Both the position numbers and the translations under genes were made by a program. The notes under the pieces were generated by a model. It searched no databases and was not told where the DNA came from. It saw only the letters and a list, made by a program, of their open reading frames with translations. Shown in pieces: positions 7,684-15,580 of a DNA stretch of 34,351 nt. The stretch's first letter is position 1; every line of letters starts with the position of its first letter. The stretch is from Acidobacteriaceae bacterium (GTDB lineage: Bacteria > Acidobacteriota > Terriglobia > Terriglobales > Acidobacteriaceae): contig PLOI01000063.1 of NCBI GenBank assembly GCA_003142015.1, positions 708 to 35,058 of the forward strand, given 5' to 3'.

Positions 7684-9327
7684 ATGAAAGCGTTCAGTTC
7701 GATGCGCCGCGATTTCTTACGCACCAGCAGTTTCGGCATGGCCGCTGCCGCCATTCCAGCCGTTTCTCTCGCAGCCTCGGGGCAGGACAGTGCCCCGGCA
7801 GGCGAGCCAGCCCGCAACCTCTTCAACGTCCGCAAATACGGCGCGACGGGGGACGGGAAAACGTTGGATACAGAGGCCGTGAACCGCGCCATCGAAGCCG
7901 CAGCCGCCACGGGCGGAGGAGTGGTTGTCTTCCCGGCGGGATCGTATCTTTGTTTTTCTATCCACTTGAAGAGCCAGGTTCATCTGCTCCTGGAGCAGGG
8001 CAGCGCAATCGTGGCTGCCGACTCCCCGATGCCTGGCGACCTGACCGGCTATAACGGCGGAGTTTACGACGCTGCCGAACCGAATACGGCCTGGGACGCC
8101 TATCAGGACTACGGCCATAACCACTGGCATAACTCGCTGCTGTGGGGCGAAGATATTCACGACTGCAGCATTACGGGCTCGGGCCTGATCTGGGGCAGGG
8201 GGCTCTCGAACGGCCGCGGACGCAAAGGAGACGGCGCGCCTTTCAAGGCCGAACAGGCAGGCGCGGGCAACAAGGCCATCGCGCTGAAGAATTGCCGCAA
8301 TGTCCTTTTGCGCGACTTCGCGATTCTCAAGGGCGGCCATTTTGGACTTTTGCTGACCGGCGTCGATAACCTGACCATCGACAATCTCAAGATCGATACC
8401 GATCGCGACGGCATCGACATCGATTGCTGCCAGAACGTGCGCGTCTCCAATTGCACGGTCAACTCGCCATGGGACGACGGCATTTGCCCGAAGTCGAGTT
8501 ATGCCCTGGGTTATGCAAGGCCCACCAGGAATGTGATTATTTCCAACTGCTGGGTCACCGGGTATTACGAACTGGGTTCGGTGCTGGACGGAACCTTCAA
8601 GAAGTTCGTGCCGGGTGTAGTCGATCACCCCACCGGTCGCATCAAATGCGGCACGGAATCCAATGGCGGCTTTATCAACATCACCATCAGCAACTGCGTA
8701 TTTGAAGGCTGTCAGGGTTACGCATTGGAATCGGTCGATGGCGCGCTGCTGGAGGACATAACCATCACCAATACAACCATGCGCGACCTTGCCTCTGGTC
8801 CCATTTTCATGCGCCTGGGAGCGCGCTTACGTGGTCCCAAAGAAAGCACAAAAGTGGGAACACTTAAGCGCATTCTCATCAGCAATCTCGAATGCTACAA
8901 CGCGCCGCAAGAGGTCAGCTCGATTCTCAACGGCATTCCAGGCTATCCGATTGAAGATGTGAAGCTCTCCAACATCTACATCGAAACGGTAGGCGGCGCA
9001 ACGGCCGGGATGGCTCAGATACAACCGCCCGAGCTCGAAGCGGCGTATCCGGAGCCAAGAATGTTCGGACCCATGCCGGCATCGGGGTTCTTTCTACGGC
9101 ATGTGCGCAATGTGGAGATGAGTCATGTGGATATAGCGAACGCGACCGCCGACGCGCGCCCCGCGTTCTACCTGGCCGATGTTGAGCGCGCGGATTTCTT
9201 CGCCGTTACGGCTCGGCGCGGTGCGGACGGCGCCTTCGCGTTGCACGATGTGAAAAACCTGCGCATCGGCTGGAGCCGCGCTGCCGCCGACGCAACACTA
9301 GACAGAGTCGATAACAAGATGTTGTGA
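7684..9327 (+). CDS. Tat-exported glycoside hydrolase family 28 (polygalacturonase-like) protein
   Basis: A 547-residue right-handed beta-helix protein expected to cleave galacturonan or a related pectic glycoside outside the cytoplasm. It begins with a twin-arginine signal (RRDFLRTSSFG, residues 8-18) and a hydrophobic segment. The fold opens with FNVRKYGATGDGKT (47-60). Catalytic-site motifs of GH28 follow: DRDGIDID (240-247), SPWDDG (261-266) and GRIK (318-321). The classical GHG motif is not obvious, as in many bacterial exo-acting or rhamnogalacturonan-type members, so the exact substrate is open. The start is fixed by AGGAGG at 7670-7675, 8 bases before the ATG. It is convergent with rnhB, 34 bases away. 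Confidence 0.85.
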   Translation: MKAFSSMRRDFLRTSSFGMAAAAIPAVSLAASGQDSAPAGEPARNLFNVRKYGATGDGKTLDTEAVNRAIEAAAATGGGVVVFPAGSYLCFSIHLKSQVHLLLEQGSAIVAADSPMPGDLTGYNGGVYDAAEPNTAWDAYQDYGHNHWHNSLLWGEDIHDCSITGSGLIWGRGLSNGRGRKGDGAPFKAEQAGAGNKAIALKNCRNVLLRDFAILKGGHFGLLLTGVDNLTIDNLKIDTDRDGIDIDCCQNVRVSNCTVNSPWDDGICPKSSYALGYARPTRNVIISNCWVTGYYELGSVLDGTFKKFVPGVVDHPTGRIKCGTESNGGFINITISNCVFEGCQGYALESVDGALLEDITITNTTMRDLASGPIFMRLGARLRGPKESTKVGTLKRILISNLECYNAPQEVSSILNGIPGYPIEDVKLSNIYIETVGGATAGMAQIQPPELEAAYPEPRMFGPMPASGFFLRHVRNVEMSHVDIANATADARPAFYLADVERADFFAVTARRGADGAFALHDVKNLRIGWSRAAADATLDRVDNKML

Positions 9328-9361
9328 GTTGGCGCGAGGGCCATGCCGGCCAGCGGCGCGT

Positions 9362-9997
9362 TCAGGCTTCTGGGAATCGCAGCACAGCCTGCGCCACCGG
9401 GCGATAGCTTTTCCGGTGCAGCGGCGTTGGTCCCAGCCGCGCGAGGGCGGCCAGGTGCGCGGGGCAGCAGTAGCCCTTGTGCTGCGCCAGCCCGTAGCCG
9501 GGAAACGCGCTGTCCAGCTCCACCAGCAGCCGGTCGCGGTGGACCTTAGCCAGAACACTGGCTGCGGCAATAGAAAAACTCATCGCGTCGCCTCGAATGA
9601 CGGCTCTCTGCGGGCACTCCCAGTCGATGGTATCGCGGCCGTCAATGAGTAGAAAGTCCGGGTTGAGCGCCAGTTGCTCGACGGCGCGGCGCATGGCCAG
9701 CAGTGACGCCTGGCGAATGTTGATGCGGTCGATGGTCTCCGCGTCCACCTCGGCGATGGCGAAAGCAACGGCGTTGGCGCGAATCTCCAGGTCGAGTTTG
9801 TTGCGCTTTTTCTCAGAGAGCTTCTTCGAGTCGGTCAAACCGTCAAACCGATAGCCGGAAGCCAGAACCACAGCGGCAGCCACCACCGGTCCGAAGAGCG
9901 GCCCGCGGCCCACCTCGTCCAGTCCGGCAATGCGCAGCGCGCCGCGCCCGCGCGCGGCCTCTTCCAGCGTCCATCCGCAAACCGTGGCTTTGACCAT
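9362..9997 (-). CDS. rnhB: Ribonuclease HII
   Basis: A 211-residue cytoplasmic endonuclease that cuts the RNA strand of RNA-DNA hybrids and removes single ribonucleotides from DNA. The type 2 RNase H signature is complete: GLDEVGRGP (acidic residues Asp27 and Glu28), LTDSKKLSEKKR, LLIDGR (Asp119) and ASVLAKVHRDRL (Asp155). The start at 9997 (MVKATV) gives the standard family length; the longer frame to 10144 would run into the upstream gene. It lies 46 bases downstream of the zinc-ribbon/J-like gene on the same strand and may be co-transcribed with it. Confidence 0.95.
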   Translation of the reverse strand: MVKATVCGWTLEEAARGRGALRIAGLDEVGRGPLFGPVVAAAVVLASGYRFDGLTDSKKLSEKKRNKLDLEIRANAVAFAIAEVDAETIDRINIRQASLLAMRRAVEQLALNPDFLLIDGRDTIDWECPQRAVIRGDAMSFSIAAASVLAKVHRDRLLVELDSAFPGYGLAQHKGYCCPAHLAALARLGPTPLHRKSYRPVAQAVLRFPEA

Positions 9998-10043
9998 GTT
10001 CTCAGTATAGAAACAGGGTGGCCGTGGCGGGCGTGGCCACCGG

Positions 10044-11174
10044 CTATCTCGCCCGAAGCGGAATCGAAGCGGGATCGCTTTTCCAACTAACGACTTTGTT
10101 ATCGCGAAAATACACTTCGGAGCCGCCGTATTCGCACTTGTCATCAGTAAATGCAGTGGGAGTTCCCTGAACCGCCAGCACTATATCTCTGGATGAGCCA
10201 ATCGTAAAATACTCCGGACTCGGATTAATCGTATATTGCGGCCACAGCTTTACTCGAATCGGGGATGAAACAGGATCGATTTGCCAGCCGACGACGAAGC
10301 CGCGTTTGAGATACAACTCCGATTTGCCGTAAACCAGCTTATCTTCCGAGGCTGCTGTCGGAGTTCCTTGCTGAGCCAGCACTTCCTCTCTGGTGAAACC
10401 AACGGTAACGTACGGCTTGACTATGCCTGCCACGGGTTGAGCATTCCGGGCCGTCGAGTGAATCTTCTCCGTCTGCCCGCCATTCGCATTCGTGGACGCG
10501 GGCTGCTCGGTTTGCGGGTCTGCTGCCTGCTCGGACTCTCGCGGATCCAAACTCTGCAAATCCTTCTTGATTTCATCCAGCAAAGTTTCCTTGTGGGCCT
10601 TCACGCCGCCCCGCAGATGAGAGAAGTTGTCGCTCGCTGCTTGCGCACTGCCGGGGTTATGAGCCTTTATAACTGTCCAGATCGATCTGCCCATGAAAAG
10701 CGCGAAAACGAGCGCCGCAATCTTCAAAGACGTTTTGAGCTTTGGCCAAACTTTTACGAAGGTCTTAATCCCTTCCCCGGACGGCAGAAGAGAAAACGCA
10801 TTTGGACTCAGGACAGGCGCTTGATTGTTCGCCGCCGCGCCGCTGGGAGCGGATTCAGCGTCCGTTGATGACCCCTCGGGAGCTTTGGATTGTGCCACAT
10901 AACATGGCCGCTCATCCCGGCTTAACTCCATGGAAGTCGAAGTCAAAAAATAGAATGCGGTATTCACATTCTTCAGCTTGATCTCGGCCGCCTCTTTCGA
11001 CTTTTGGTCGTCTTTGAAATTCTCAGGGTCCCAGGCCTTGGCGAGCAAGTGATAGGCGCTTCGGATTTCCATCTCCGTCGCATCCGCTTTAACTCCGAGA
11101 ACCTCAGTGGCCTCGCACCGCGGGCACTGTATGTACTTGGCATCAATCAAAATTCCACACGAACAGGTATTCAT
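10044..11174 (-). CDS. Zinc-ribbon / degenerate J-domain membrane protein with C-terminal repeats
   Basis: A 376-residue protein of unknown role. Residues 4-20 form a zinc-ribbon-like C-x-C-x10-C-x2-C. Residues 21-80 look like a DnaJ J-domain (EVLGVKADATEMEIRSAYHLLAKAW), but the HPD tripeptide that stimulates Hsp70 is replaced by W-D-P-E (48-51), so classical co-chaperone activity is doubtful. A membrane helix lies near 149-168. The C-terminus carries two ~42-residue repeats (about 257-298 and 323-365) built on F-T-x-G-S/F-x-R-x-x-V-L-A-x-Q-G-T-P-T and a W-containing strand, a repeat type I know from bacterial J-like proteins. The ATG at 11174 is preferred over a TTG at 11219 because an AAGGG precedes it. 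Confidence 0.75.
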   Translation of the reverse strand: MNTCSCGILIDAKYIQCPRCEATEVLGVKADATEMEIRSAYHLLAKAWDPENFKDDQKSKEAAEIKLKNVNTAFYFLTSTSMELSRDERPCYVAQSKAPEGSSTDAESAPSGAAANNQAPVLSPNAFSLLPSGEGIKTFVKVWPKLKTSLKIAALVFALFMGRSIWTVIKAHNPGSAQAASDNFSHLRGGVKAHKETLLDEIKKDLQSLDPRESEQAADPQTEQPASTNANGGQTEKIHSTARNAQPVAGIVKPYVTVGFTREEVLAQQGTPTAASEDKLVYGKSELYLKRGFVVGWQIDPVSSPIRVKLWPQYTINPSPEYFTIGSSRDIVLAVQGTPTAFTDDKCEYGGSEVYFRDNKVVSWKSDPASIPLRAR

Positions 11175-11272
11175 GGCCCGGTAGCCCTTGCCCTTCACTC
11201 TGTTTTTGGAGTCGCCCAATTATAGTCGAGCCCGACGCGGCGCGCTGACGCATAAACTGAGGAATCCGTAGA

Positions 11273-13336
11273 ATGAACTTAGCGGTGCTTTTTCGGAACT
11301 GGATGACCTTTACGGAACAATACGATGTGGTGGTGGTTGGCGCGGGCCACGCCGGGTGCGAGGCGGCGATGGCGGCCTCGCGCATGGGCCTGAAGACGGC
11401 GCTCATCACCATGAACATGGACCTGATTGCGCAGATGAGTTGCAATCCGGCTGTCGGCGGAGTGGCCAAAGGCCATTTGGTCCGCGAGGTGGACGCACTG
11501 GGCGGCGTGATGGGCGAAGTGGCCGACGCAGTGGGGATTCAGTTCCGGCTGCTGAACGCTTCGCGCGGGCCGGCGGTATGGAGTCCGCGGGCGCAGTGCG
11601 ACAAGCAGCTCTACCGTGTGAAGATGCGCGAAGTGCTCGAAGGCCAGTCGGGGCTGCACATCCGTCAGGCTGAGGTGGTGGGGCTGATTGTCGAGGAGGG
11701 ACGAGGGACCAGGGACATAGGGACTGGCGAACAGCGGCGAAAGGTCCTGGGCCTGAGGCTGCGCGACGGCCGTCAAATGCGGGCCGGGGCCACCATCATT
11801 ACCACAGGTACGTTTCTGAACGGGCTGATCCACTGCGGCGAAGAGAGTTATCCGGCGGGGCGCAGCGGGGAACCGGCCTCTGTTCTGCTGGGCGAGGCGC
11901 TGCGGGCGCTGGGGTTGCGGACCTGCCGGCTCAAGACCGGGACGCCGCCACGGCTAGACGGCCGGACCATTCGTTGGGAGGCTTTCGAGGAGCAGGCGGG
12001 CGATGCGGACCCCACGCCCTTCAGCTTCAGAACCAAAAGAATTGTGCAGCCGCAGATCAGTTGCCACATCGCCTTCACCACGCCGGAGACCCTCCGCATT
12101 ATTCGTGAAAATGTGCATCGCTCGGCGATGTATTCCGGGCAGATAGCAGGCATTGGGCCGCGCTATTGCCCATCCATCGAGGACAAGATCGTCAAGTTTC
12201 CCGACAAGACGCAGCACCAGTTCTTTCTGGAGCCGGAGGGGCTGAACACTCACGAGGTCTACGTCAACGGTATGTCCACCTCGCTGCCCATGGCGGTGCA
12301 GTGGGAGATTGTGCGCTCCATTCCGGGGCTCGAGGCAGCCGAGATGCTGCGTCCCGGTTATGCCATCGAATATGACAGCGTGGACGCGACCGAACTGGAC
12401 CGTGCGCTGCGCGTCAAGAGCATCGAGGGCCTGTACCTAGCCGGGCAGATCAACGGGACCAGCGGTTACGAGGAGGCTGCCGGCCAGGGCATCATGGCCG
12501 GCATCAACGCCGCGCTCTGGATCAAAGGTGAGCCGCCTTTCACCATGGACCGGAGCGAGGGCTACATCGGCGTTCTGATTGACGACCTGATCTCCAAAGG
12601 GATCAACGAACCTTACCGGATGTTCACCTCGCGCGCTGAATTCCGGCTGCACCTGCGCATCGACAACGCCGACAGGCGGCTGACCCCGTACGGTCGAAGG
12701 CTGGGGCTGATTGATGACTCGGCCTGGGCGGAGTACGAGCAAAAGCAAGCAAGAATGATTGCGCTTGAAAAGCTGCTCACCACACGCAAGGTCGATCCCG
12801 ATAAGTTGTCCGCCGCGGGTCTAGGCGAACTGACCGCGACCGCCGGCCTAACTTGGGCGCAACTGCTCAAGCGGCCCGAAGTCACAATCGAACCGGTGCT
12901 GGGCGCATTGCGCGAAGACCTCGAGGTCGAGCCGCTTCTCAAGGAGATGGCTGCCCTGACCGCCCAGAATCCAGGCCAGGCCGCGAAGGCCGGGATGGCC
13001 AGTTTGCGCAATGAGGCTCGTGCCGTGGAGACCGAGATCAAGTTTGCCGGTTATCTGGAGCAGCAGAAGAAATCCATTGCCAAGCTGAAGGGCGCCGAGG
13101 CCGTGGCGGTTCCCGAGTGGCTTGAGTACGGCGCCATCAGCGGGCTTTCGCGAGAGATGCGCGAAAAGCTGGAGCGGGTGCGCCCCGGCACCATTGGCCA
13201 GGCCAGCCGCATCTCCGGCGTGACGCCGGCCGCGCTCAGCCTGGTGCATGTATCGATTCGCCTTCAGGGAGCCCGGCGTCAGGCGGGGAAACAAGCCGGC
13301 GTCGCAGCCAAAAGCGTAGAAGGCGATTGCTACTGA
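11273..13336 (+). CDS. mnmG: tRNA uridine-5-carboxymethylaminomethyl modification enzyme MnmG (GidA)
   Basis: A 687-residue FAD enzyme that, with MnmE, modifies the wobble uridine of certain tRNAs. The FAD-binding GAGHAG is at residues 23-28. Family signatures include [28 protein letters not shown], the [16 protein letters not shown] segment and the C-terminal [12 protein letters not shown] and [14 protein letters not shown]. It is longer than the usual ~620-650 residues partly because of a ~14-residue insertion after LIVEE encoded by AGGGAC-type repeats (11697-11725), and partly because of a basic C-terminal tail. TGAGGA at 11258-11263 supports the start at 11273; the ATG at 11303 ([10 protein letters not shown]) is the alternative. 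The 3' end overlaps the converging gene by 7 bases. Confidence 0.95.
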   Translation: MNLAVLFRNWMTFTEQYDVVVVGAGHAGCEAAMAASRMGLKTALITMNMDLIAQMSCNPAVGGVAKGHLVREVDALGGVMGEVADAVGIQFRLLNASRGPAVWSPRAQCDKQLYRVKMREVLEGQSGLHIRQAEVVGLIVEEGRGTRDIGTGEQRRKVLGLRLRDGRQMRAGATIITTGTFLNGLIHCGEESYPAGRSGEPASVLLGEALRALGLRTCRLKTGTPPRLDGRTIRWEAFEEQAGDADPTPFSFRTKRIVQPQISCHIAFTTPETLRIIRENVHRSAMYSGQIAGIGPRYCPSIEDKIVKFPDKTQHQFFLEPEGLNTHEVYVNGMSTSLPMAVQWEIVRSIPGLEAAEMLRPGYAIEYDSVDATELDRALRVKSIEGLYLAGQINGTSGYEEAAGQGIMAGINAALWIKGEPPFTMDRSEGYIGVLIDDLISKGINEPYRMFTSRAEFRLHLRIDNADRRLTPYGRRLGLIDDSAWAEYEQKQARMIALEKLLTTRKVDPDKLSAAGLGELTATAGLTWAQLLKRPEVTIEPVLGALREDLEVEPLLKEMAALTAQNPGQAAKAGMASLRNEARAVETEIKFAGYLEQQKKSIAKLKGAEAVAVPEWLEYGAISGLSREMREKLERVRPGTIGQASRISGVTPAALSLVHVSIRLQGARRQAGKQAGVAAKSVEGDCY
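11697..11725 (+). repeat. AGGGAC-type heptamer repeat inserted within mnmG
   Basis: Four consecutive units read AGGGACG, AGGGACC, AGGGACAT and AGGGACT. The block stays in frame and encodes part of the extra segment [10 protein letters not shown] that follows the conserved LIVEE of MnmG, between two strands where the E. coli protein has only a short turn. Related G-rich blocks occur in the intergenic region at 13941-14013. Confidence 0.65.
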
Positions 13337-13917
13337 CTGCCCTTGTCGCCCTTGCCTATAAACGGAATGTGGAAAGGCGTCTCGTCGTTGGAGGGCTTTT
13401 TGTGCTTGCCGCCGGAGTCTTCGGGGAGCTTGGTGCGCTGCGAGTTGATGCACACCCAGCCGCCATGCGTCTTCTCGAAGACGTGGGTAAACACGCCCTT
13501 TTCGTCCACCTCGCCTGATCCGGCTTTGTGGTGCAGCACATAAGTGCCGTTAGCCACCGCGATGTCGCCCAGAGTGCGCACGGCAACCACCCGCTGATCA
13601 AGATGGAGGGTTTTGTCCTCGAGGGTAATCAGTTGGGCCAATTGCTGGTTGCGGGTGGTGATGTCGCCGCCGGCGGAGACATCCACGAACAATGGAGAGA
13701 GCACTAGTTCAAGACCGTACTGGTCGCGCAGATTGATGGCGGTGGACCAGGCGTCTTCAATCTTCTGGAACTCGCTTTTCTGCGGGCTTTCGGCCGAGGT
13801 TGCGGCGGACTGGGGCGCGGTCGCAGCCGGCGCCGAAGCCCGATTCTGGGCCACAACAAAGCAGCATGAGAGCAAAAAGACAGACGAACCAGCCACGAGA
13901 CGGGTCATAAGCACCAT
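13330..13917 (-). CDS. Secreted NTF2-like (SnoaL/DUF4440-type) protein
   Basis: A 195-residue protein starting with a signal peptide ([21 protein letters not shown]) and an Ala/Ser/Pro-rich linker to about residue 45. The following ~110 residues have the pattern of a cone-shaped NTF2-like fold: an opening helix with [33 protein letters not shown], and three strands ending in [22 protein letters not shown]. The tail is Lys-, Gly- and Pro-rich. Such domains often bind small ligands or have lost enzyme activity, so I cannot assign a function. Starts at 13917 and 13908 are both possible. It converges on mnmG with a 7-base overlap. Confidence 0.7.
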   Translation of the reverse strand: MVLMTRLVAGSSVFLLSCCFVVAQNRASAPAATAPQSAATSAESPQKSEFQKIEDAWSTAINLRDQYGLELVLSPLFVDVSAGGDITTRNQQLAQLITLEDKTLHLDQRVVAVRTLGDIAVANGTYVLHHKAGSGEVDEKGVFTHVFEKTHGGWVCINSQRTKLPEDSGGKHKKPSNDETPFHIPFIGKGDKGSQ

Positions 13918-13940
13918 GAACTCCAGCTAAACAGTTGTGA

Positions 13941-14013
13941 GGGATCAGGGGTCAGTTGCCGTGGATCCGACTGCCTTCGGGGGAGGAGGCCTGTTCCCTG
14001 TCCCTATTCCCTT
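13941..14013. repeat. Intergenic G-rich heptamer repeats in inverted orientation
   Basis: Between the NTF2-like gene and the Crp/Fnr gene, GGGATCAGGGGTCAG (from 13941) faces TTCCCTGTCCCTATTCCC (13994-14011). Both are made of the same AGGG(A/T)C-like units seen inside mnmG. A small GGCC-GAAA-GGCC hairpin follows near 14040. No coding sequence is evident in this 160-bp gap. Confidence 0.5.
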
Positions 14014-14079
14014 TCTTCCGATGATAGCTCTTGGACTCGGCCGAAAGGCCTTTGGGAGCGCCAAAAGTGTAGAAAATCC

Positions 14080-14832
14080 CTAGCAGAGTGTTTGCAGCCG
14101 CTCGGGCTCGTGAAGGGTGACCAGGGAGTCCTCGATGGAGATCCAGCCCTCCTTGCGGAACTGGCCCAGGGTGCGGGTGACGGTCTCGCGGGTGGTGCAG
14201 GCCATGGAGGCCATCTCCTCGTGAGTCAACAGTAGGGGGAAACGGAAGCCGCCCTCATCCAGGTGTTCGCCGATCTGGTGGGCCAGCTCTAGGAGCAGAC
14301 GCCCCAGGCGGGCGGCTACGGTCTCGGCCAGGGCGATGCGGCAGGCGTCCTGCAGGGCAAAGCGGTACTCCTGACAGATGCACTGGACGGCGCGCATCTG
14401 GGCCTCTTTGTGGGTGCGCAGAAAGACGAGGAACCGGTCGCGCTCGACGGGACGGAGTTGCGCGGCGGTAAGCGACTCGGCTGAAACTTCGTAGACGCCA
14501 TGCGAAAGAACCGCATACAGGCCCAGCATCGAACCCGGCCCGGCTACGCGGACGATCATCTGTTTATCCTGAAGGCGCCCGGCGGTGAGCTTCAGATAGC
14601 CGCCGCAGATCAGGTAAAGGCAGCGCGCATCCTCGCCCTGGGTGAAGAGCGCGGCCTGAGCAGGCAGCGCGATGGTGCTGGTGGCAAGTTCAAGATCCGC
14701 CAGTACGGCGCTGCCCAGCGAGCAGAACCAGCCGGGGCGGCGATTGGAGCAGGCCGCACACCCCACCGGAACCTGCCGTGCGATGTGTTTCTGCCGTCCT
14801 TGTATTGTTGCCGAGATCTCTGTGTGTGCCAT
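14080..14832 (-). CDS. Crp/Fnr family transcriptional regulator with N-terminal cysteine cluster
   Basis: A 250-residue regulator with a cNMP-type beta-roll sensor (about 38-150), a long dimer helix, and a C-terminal winged helix (about 175-245). The recognition helix TTRETVTRTL (213-222) has R215, E216 and R220 in the R-E-x-x-x-R arrangement with which E. coli CRP reads TGTGA half-sites; FNR has V-E-x-x-S-R there. The N-terminus instead looks FNR-like: Cys25, Cys28 and Cys37 in C-x2-C-x8-C, with Cys71 and Cys76 further on, which could hold an oxygen- or NO-sensitive iron-sulfur cluster. The frame is open to 15009, but the ATG at 14832 (MAHTEIS) fits the family. It is divergent from the cytochrome cluster and has a perfect CRP-type palindrome upstream. 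Confidence 0.9.
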   Translation of the reverse strand: MAHTEISATIQGRQKHIARQVPVGCAACSNRRPGWFCSLGSAVLADLELATSTIALPAQAALFTQGEDARCLYLICGGYLKLTAGRLQDKQMIVRVAGPGSMLGLYAVLSHGVYEVSAESLTAAQLRPVERDRFLVFLRTHKEAQMRAVQCICQEYRFALQDACRIALAETVAARLGRLLLELAHQIGEHLDEGGFRFPLLLTHEEMASMACTTRETVTRTLGQFRKEGWISIEDSLVTLHEPERLQTLC

Positions 14833-14994
14833 GGCCTTGCCCCGTCTGCCGCTGGTTCCATCTCTCCAGCTCGGCTTTTGAATCGAACCCTCCCCGCTGC
14901 GAGCGGGCCGATTCCGAGGTGAAAAATACCCTGGCCTCCTGGGGAAGAGACACTTATCTAATAGAGAGTCTGCCGGAGCTGCCGCCTTTGTGAA

Positions 14995-15010
14995 TGTGAC
15001 GGGCCTCACA
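14995..15010. promoter_or_regulatory. Perfect CRP-type operator, TGTGA-N6-TCACA
   Basis: The 16 bases TGTGACGGGCCTCACA are a perfect match to the palindromic core recognised by CRP-like proteins. They lie 163 bases upstream of the Crp/Fnr-family gene's start, in its promoter region, suggesting autoregulation. The recognition helix of that regulator is CRP-like, which agrees with the site. Confidence 0.65.
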
Positions 15011-15011
15011 T

Positions 15012-15054
15012 CTATGCAAAGCCCCGGCAGACGCGGTCTGCACCCGGCACATAG
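15012..15054. promoter_or_regulatory. Imperfect hairpin beside the regulator operator
   Basis: The core GCAGAC-GCG-GTCTGC (15027-15041) is a perfect 6-bp stem with a 3-base loop. It is extended by GCC/GGC pairs and, at the ends, by CTATG (15012-15016) against CATAG (15050-15054). It directly abuts the perfect CRP-type site and may fold in RNA from either strand. Its function is not known. Confidence 0.4.
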
Positions 15055-15384
15055 CCTTCAAAACCACGGCTTTTTCCGTCCCATCGCCGGGTGGGCCGTC
15101 CATCGGCAACGGCGGAAGCCCTTGACGGCCTAACGCCGGAAAGCAGTACGGCTTCGCGCAGTTTCATCGCGTGAAGGGATAGGTGTCTAATTTTGCACAG
15201 CCGCAAAGCCATAGCCATGTTCTTCTTACGCGGGGAGAGTCTCCAGCATCCCGGTGTTTCTGGTTTCAGAGGGTGGCATTGTATGTTGGCTCTCCGCGGC
15301 TGAGCTTGGAAATTTGTGCCTATCCGGTAGTCAACGTCACCTTCGGACAGGAAATCCAAACCGAAAGAACCCCACCTCGACGGA

Positions 15385-15400
15385 TGTGATGGACATCACC
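15385..15400. promoter_or_regulatory. CRP/FNR-type operator of the cytochrome operon
   Basis: TGTGATGGACATCACC matches TGTGA-N6-TCAC and, read with a 4-base centre (GTGAT-GGAC-ATCAC), also resembles the FNR layout. It lies about 190 bases before the decaheme cytochrome start. The -10-like hexamer at 15423-15428 would put the site centre near -42, where CRP/FNR activators contact RNA polymerase at class II promoters. This position suggests activation. Confidence 0.6.
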
Positions 15401-15580
15401 GCTTGTCATTATGACGAAACCGTAATCTCTCGGTCATGAGTGATGCTCCGCACAAAATGCACCTTCCGCGACTGGGTGGCTGAGACAGTTGCCGCCGGAG
15501 CGGCGGTCCCGAGAGGGGATCTGCCGTTTTGAGCGGCCGGGCACCGGTAAGATTGTTTGCAGAAGTAGCTACGAGAGCAC

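Larger units (their letters stand above)
15011..15580. other. 570-bp intergenic/leader region between regulator and decaheme cytochrome
   Basis: No convincing gene lies here. The region holds a hairpin at 15012-15054, an operator at 15385-15400, an 11-base palindrome GTCATTATGAC at 15405-15415, and a small stem (CCGCC / GGCGG) near 15495-15510 in the presumed leader of the cytochrome gene. A 7-bp pair GGATAGG / CCTATCC encloses roughly 15177-15325. A -10-like TAATCT at 15423-15428 lies about 30 bases past the operator centre, as in class II CRP/FNR promoters. That would leave an untranslated leader of roughly 145 bases. Confidence 0.5.

Noticed and set aside
15016-15215. GEMM (cyclic dinucleotide) riboswitch suggested by two GCAAAGCC stretches and a GGGACGG-like stretch on the minus strand
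   Set aside because: The upstream GCAAACC stem and the ordered tetraloop/receptor parts of GEMM RNAs are missing on both strands.
15012-15359. A 115-codon minus-strand ORF between the regulator and the cytochrome gene
   Set aside because: Residue composition is unlike a folded protein, there is no ribosome site, and it would run through the operator-side hairpin region.
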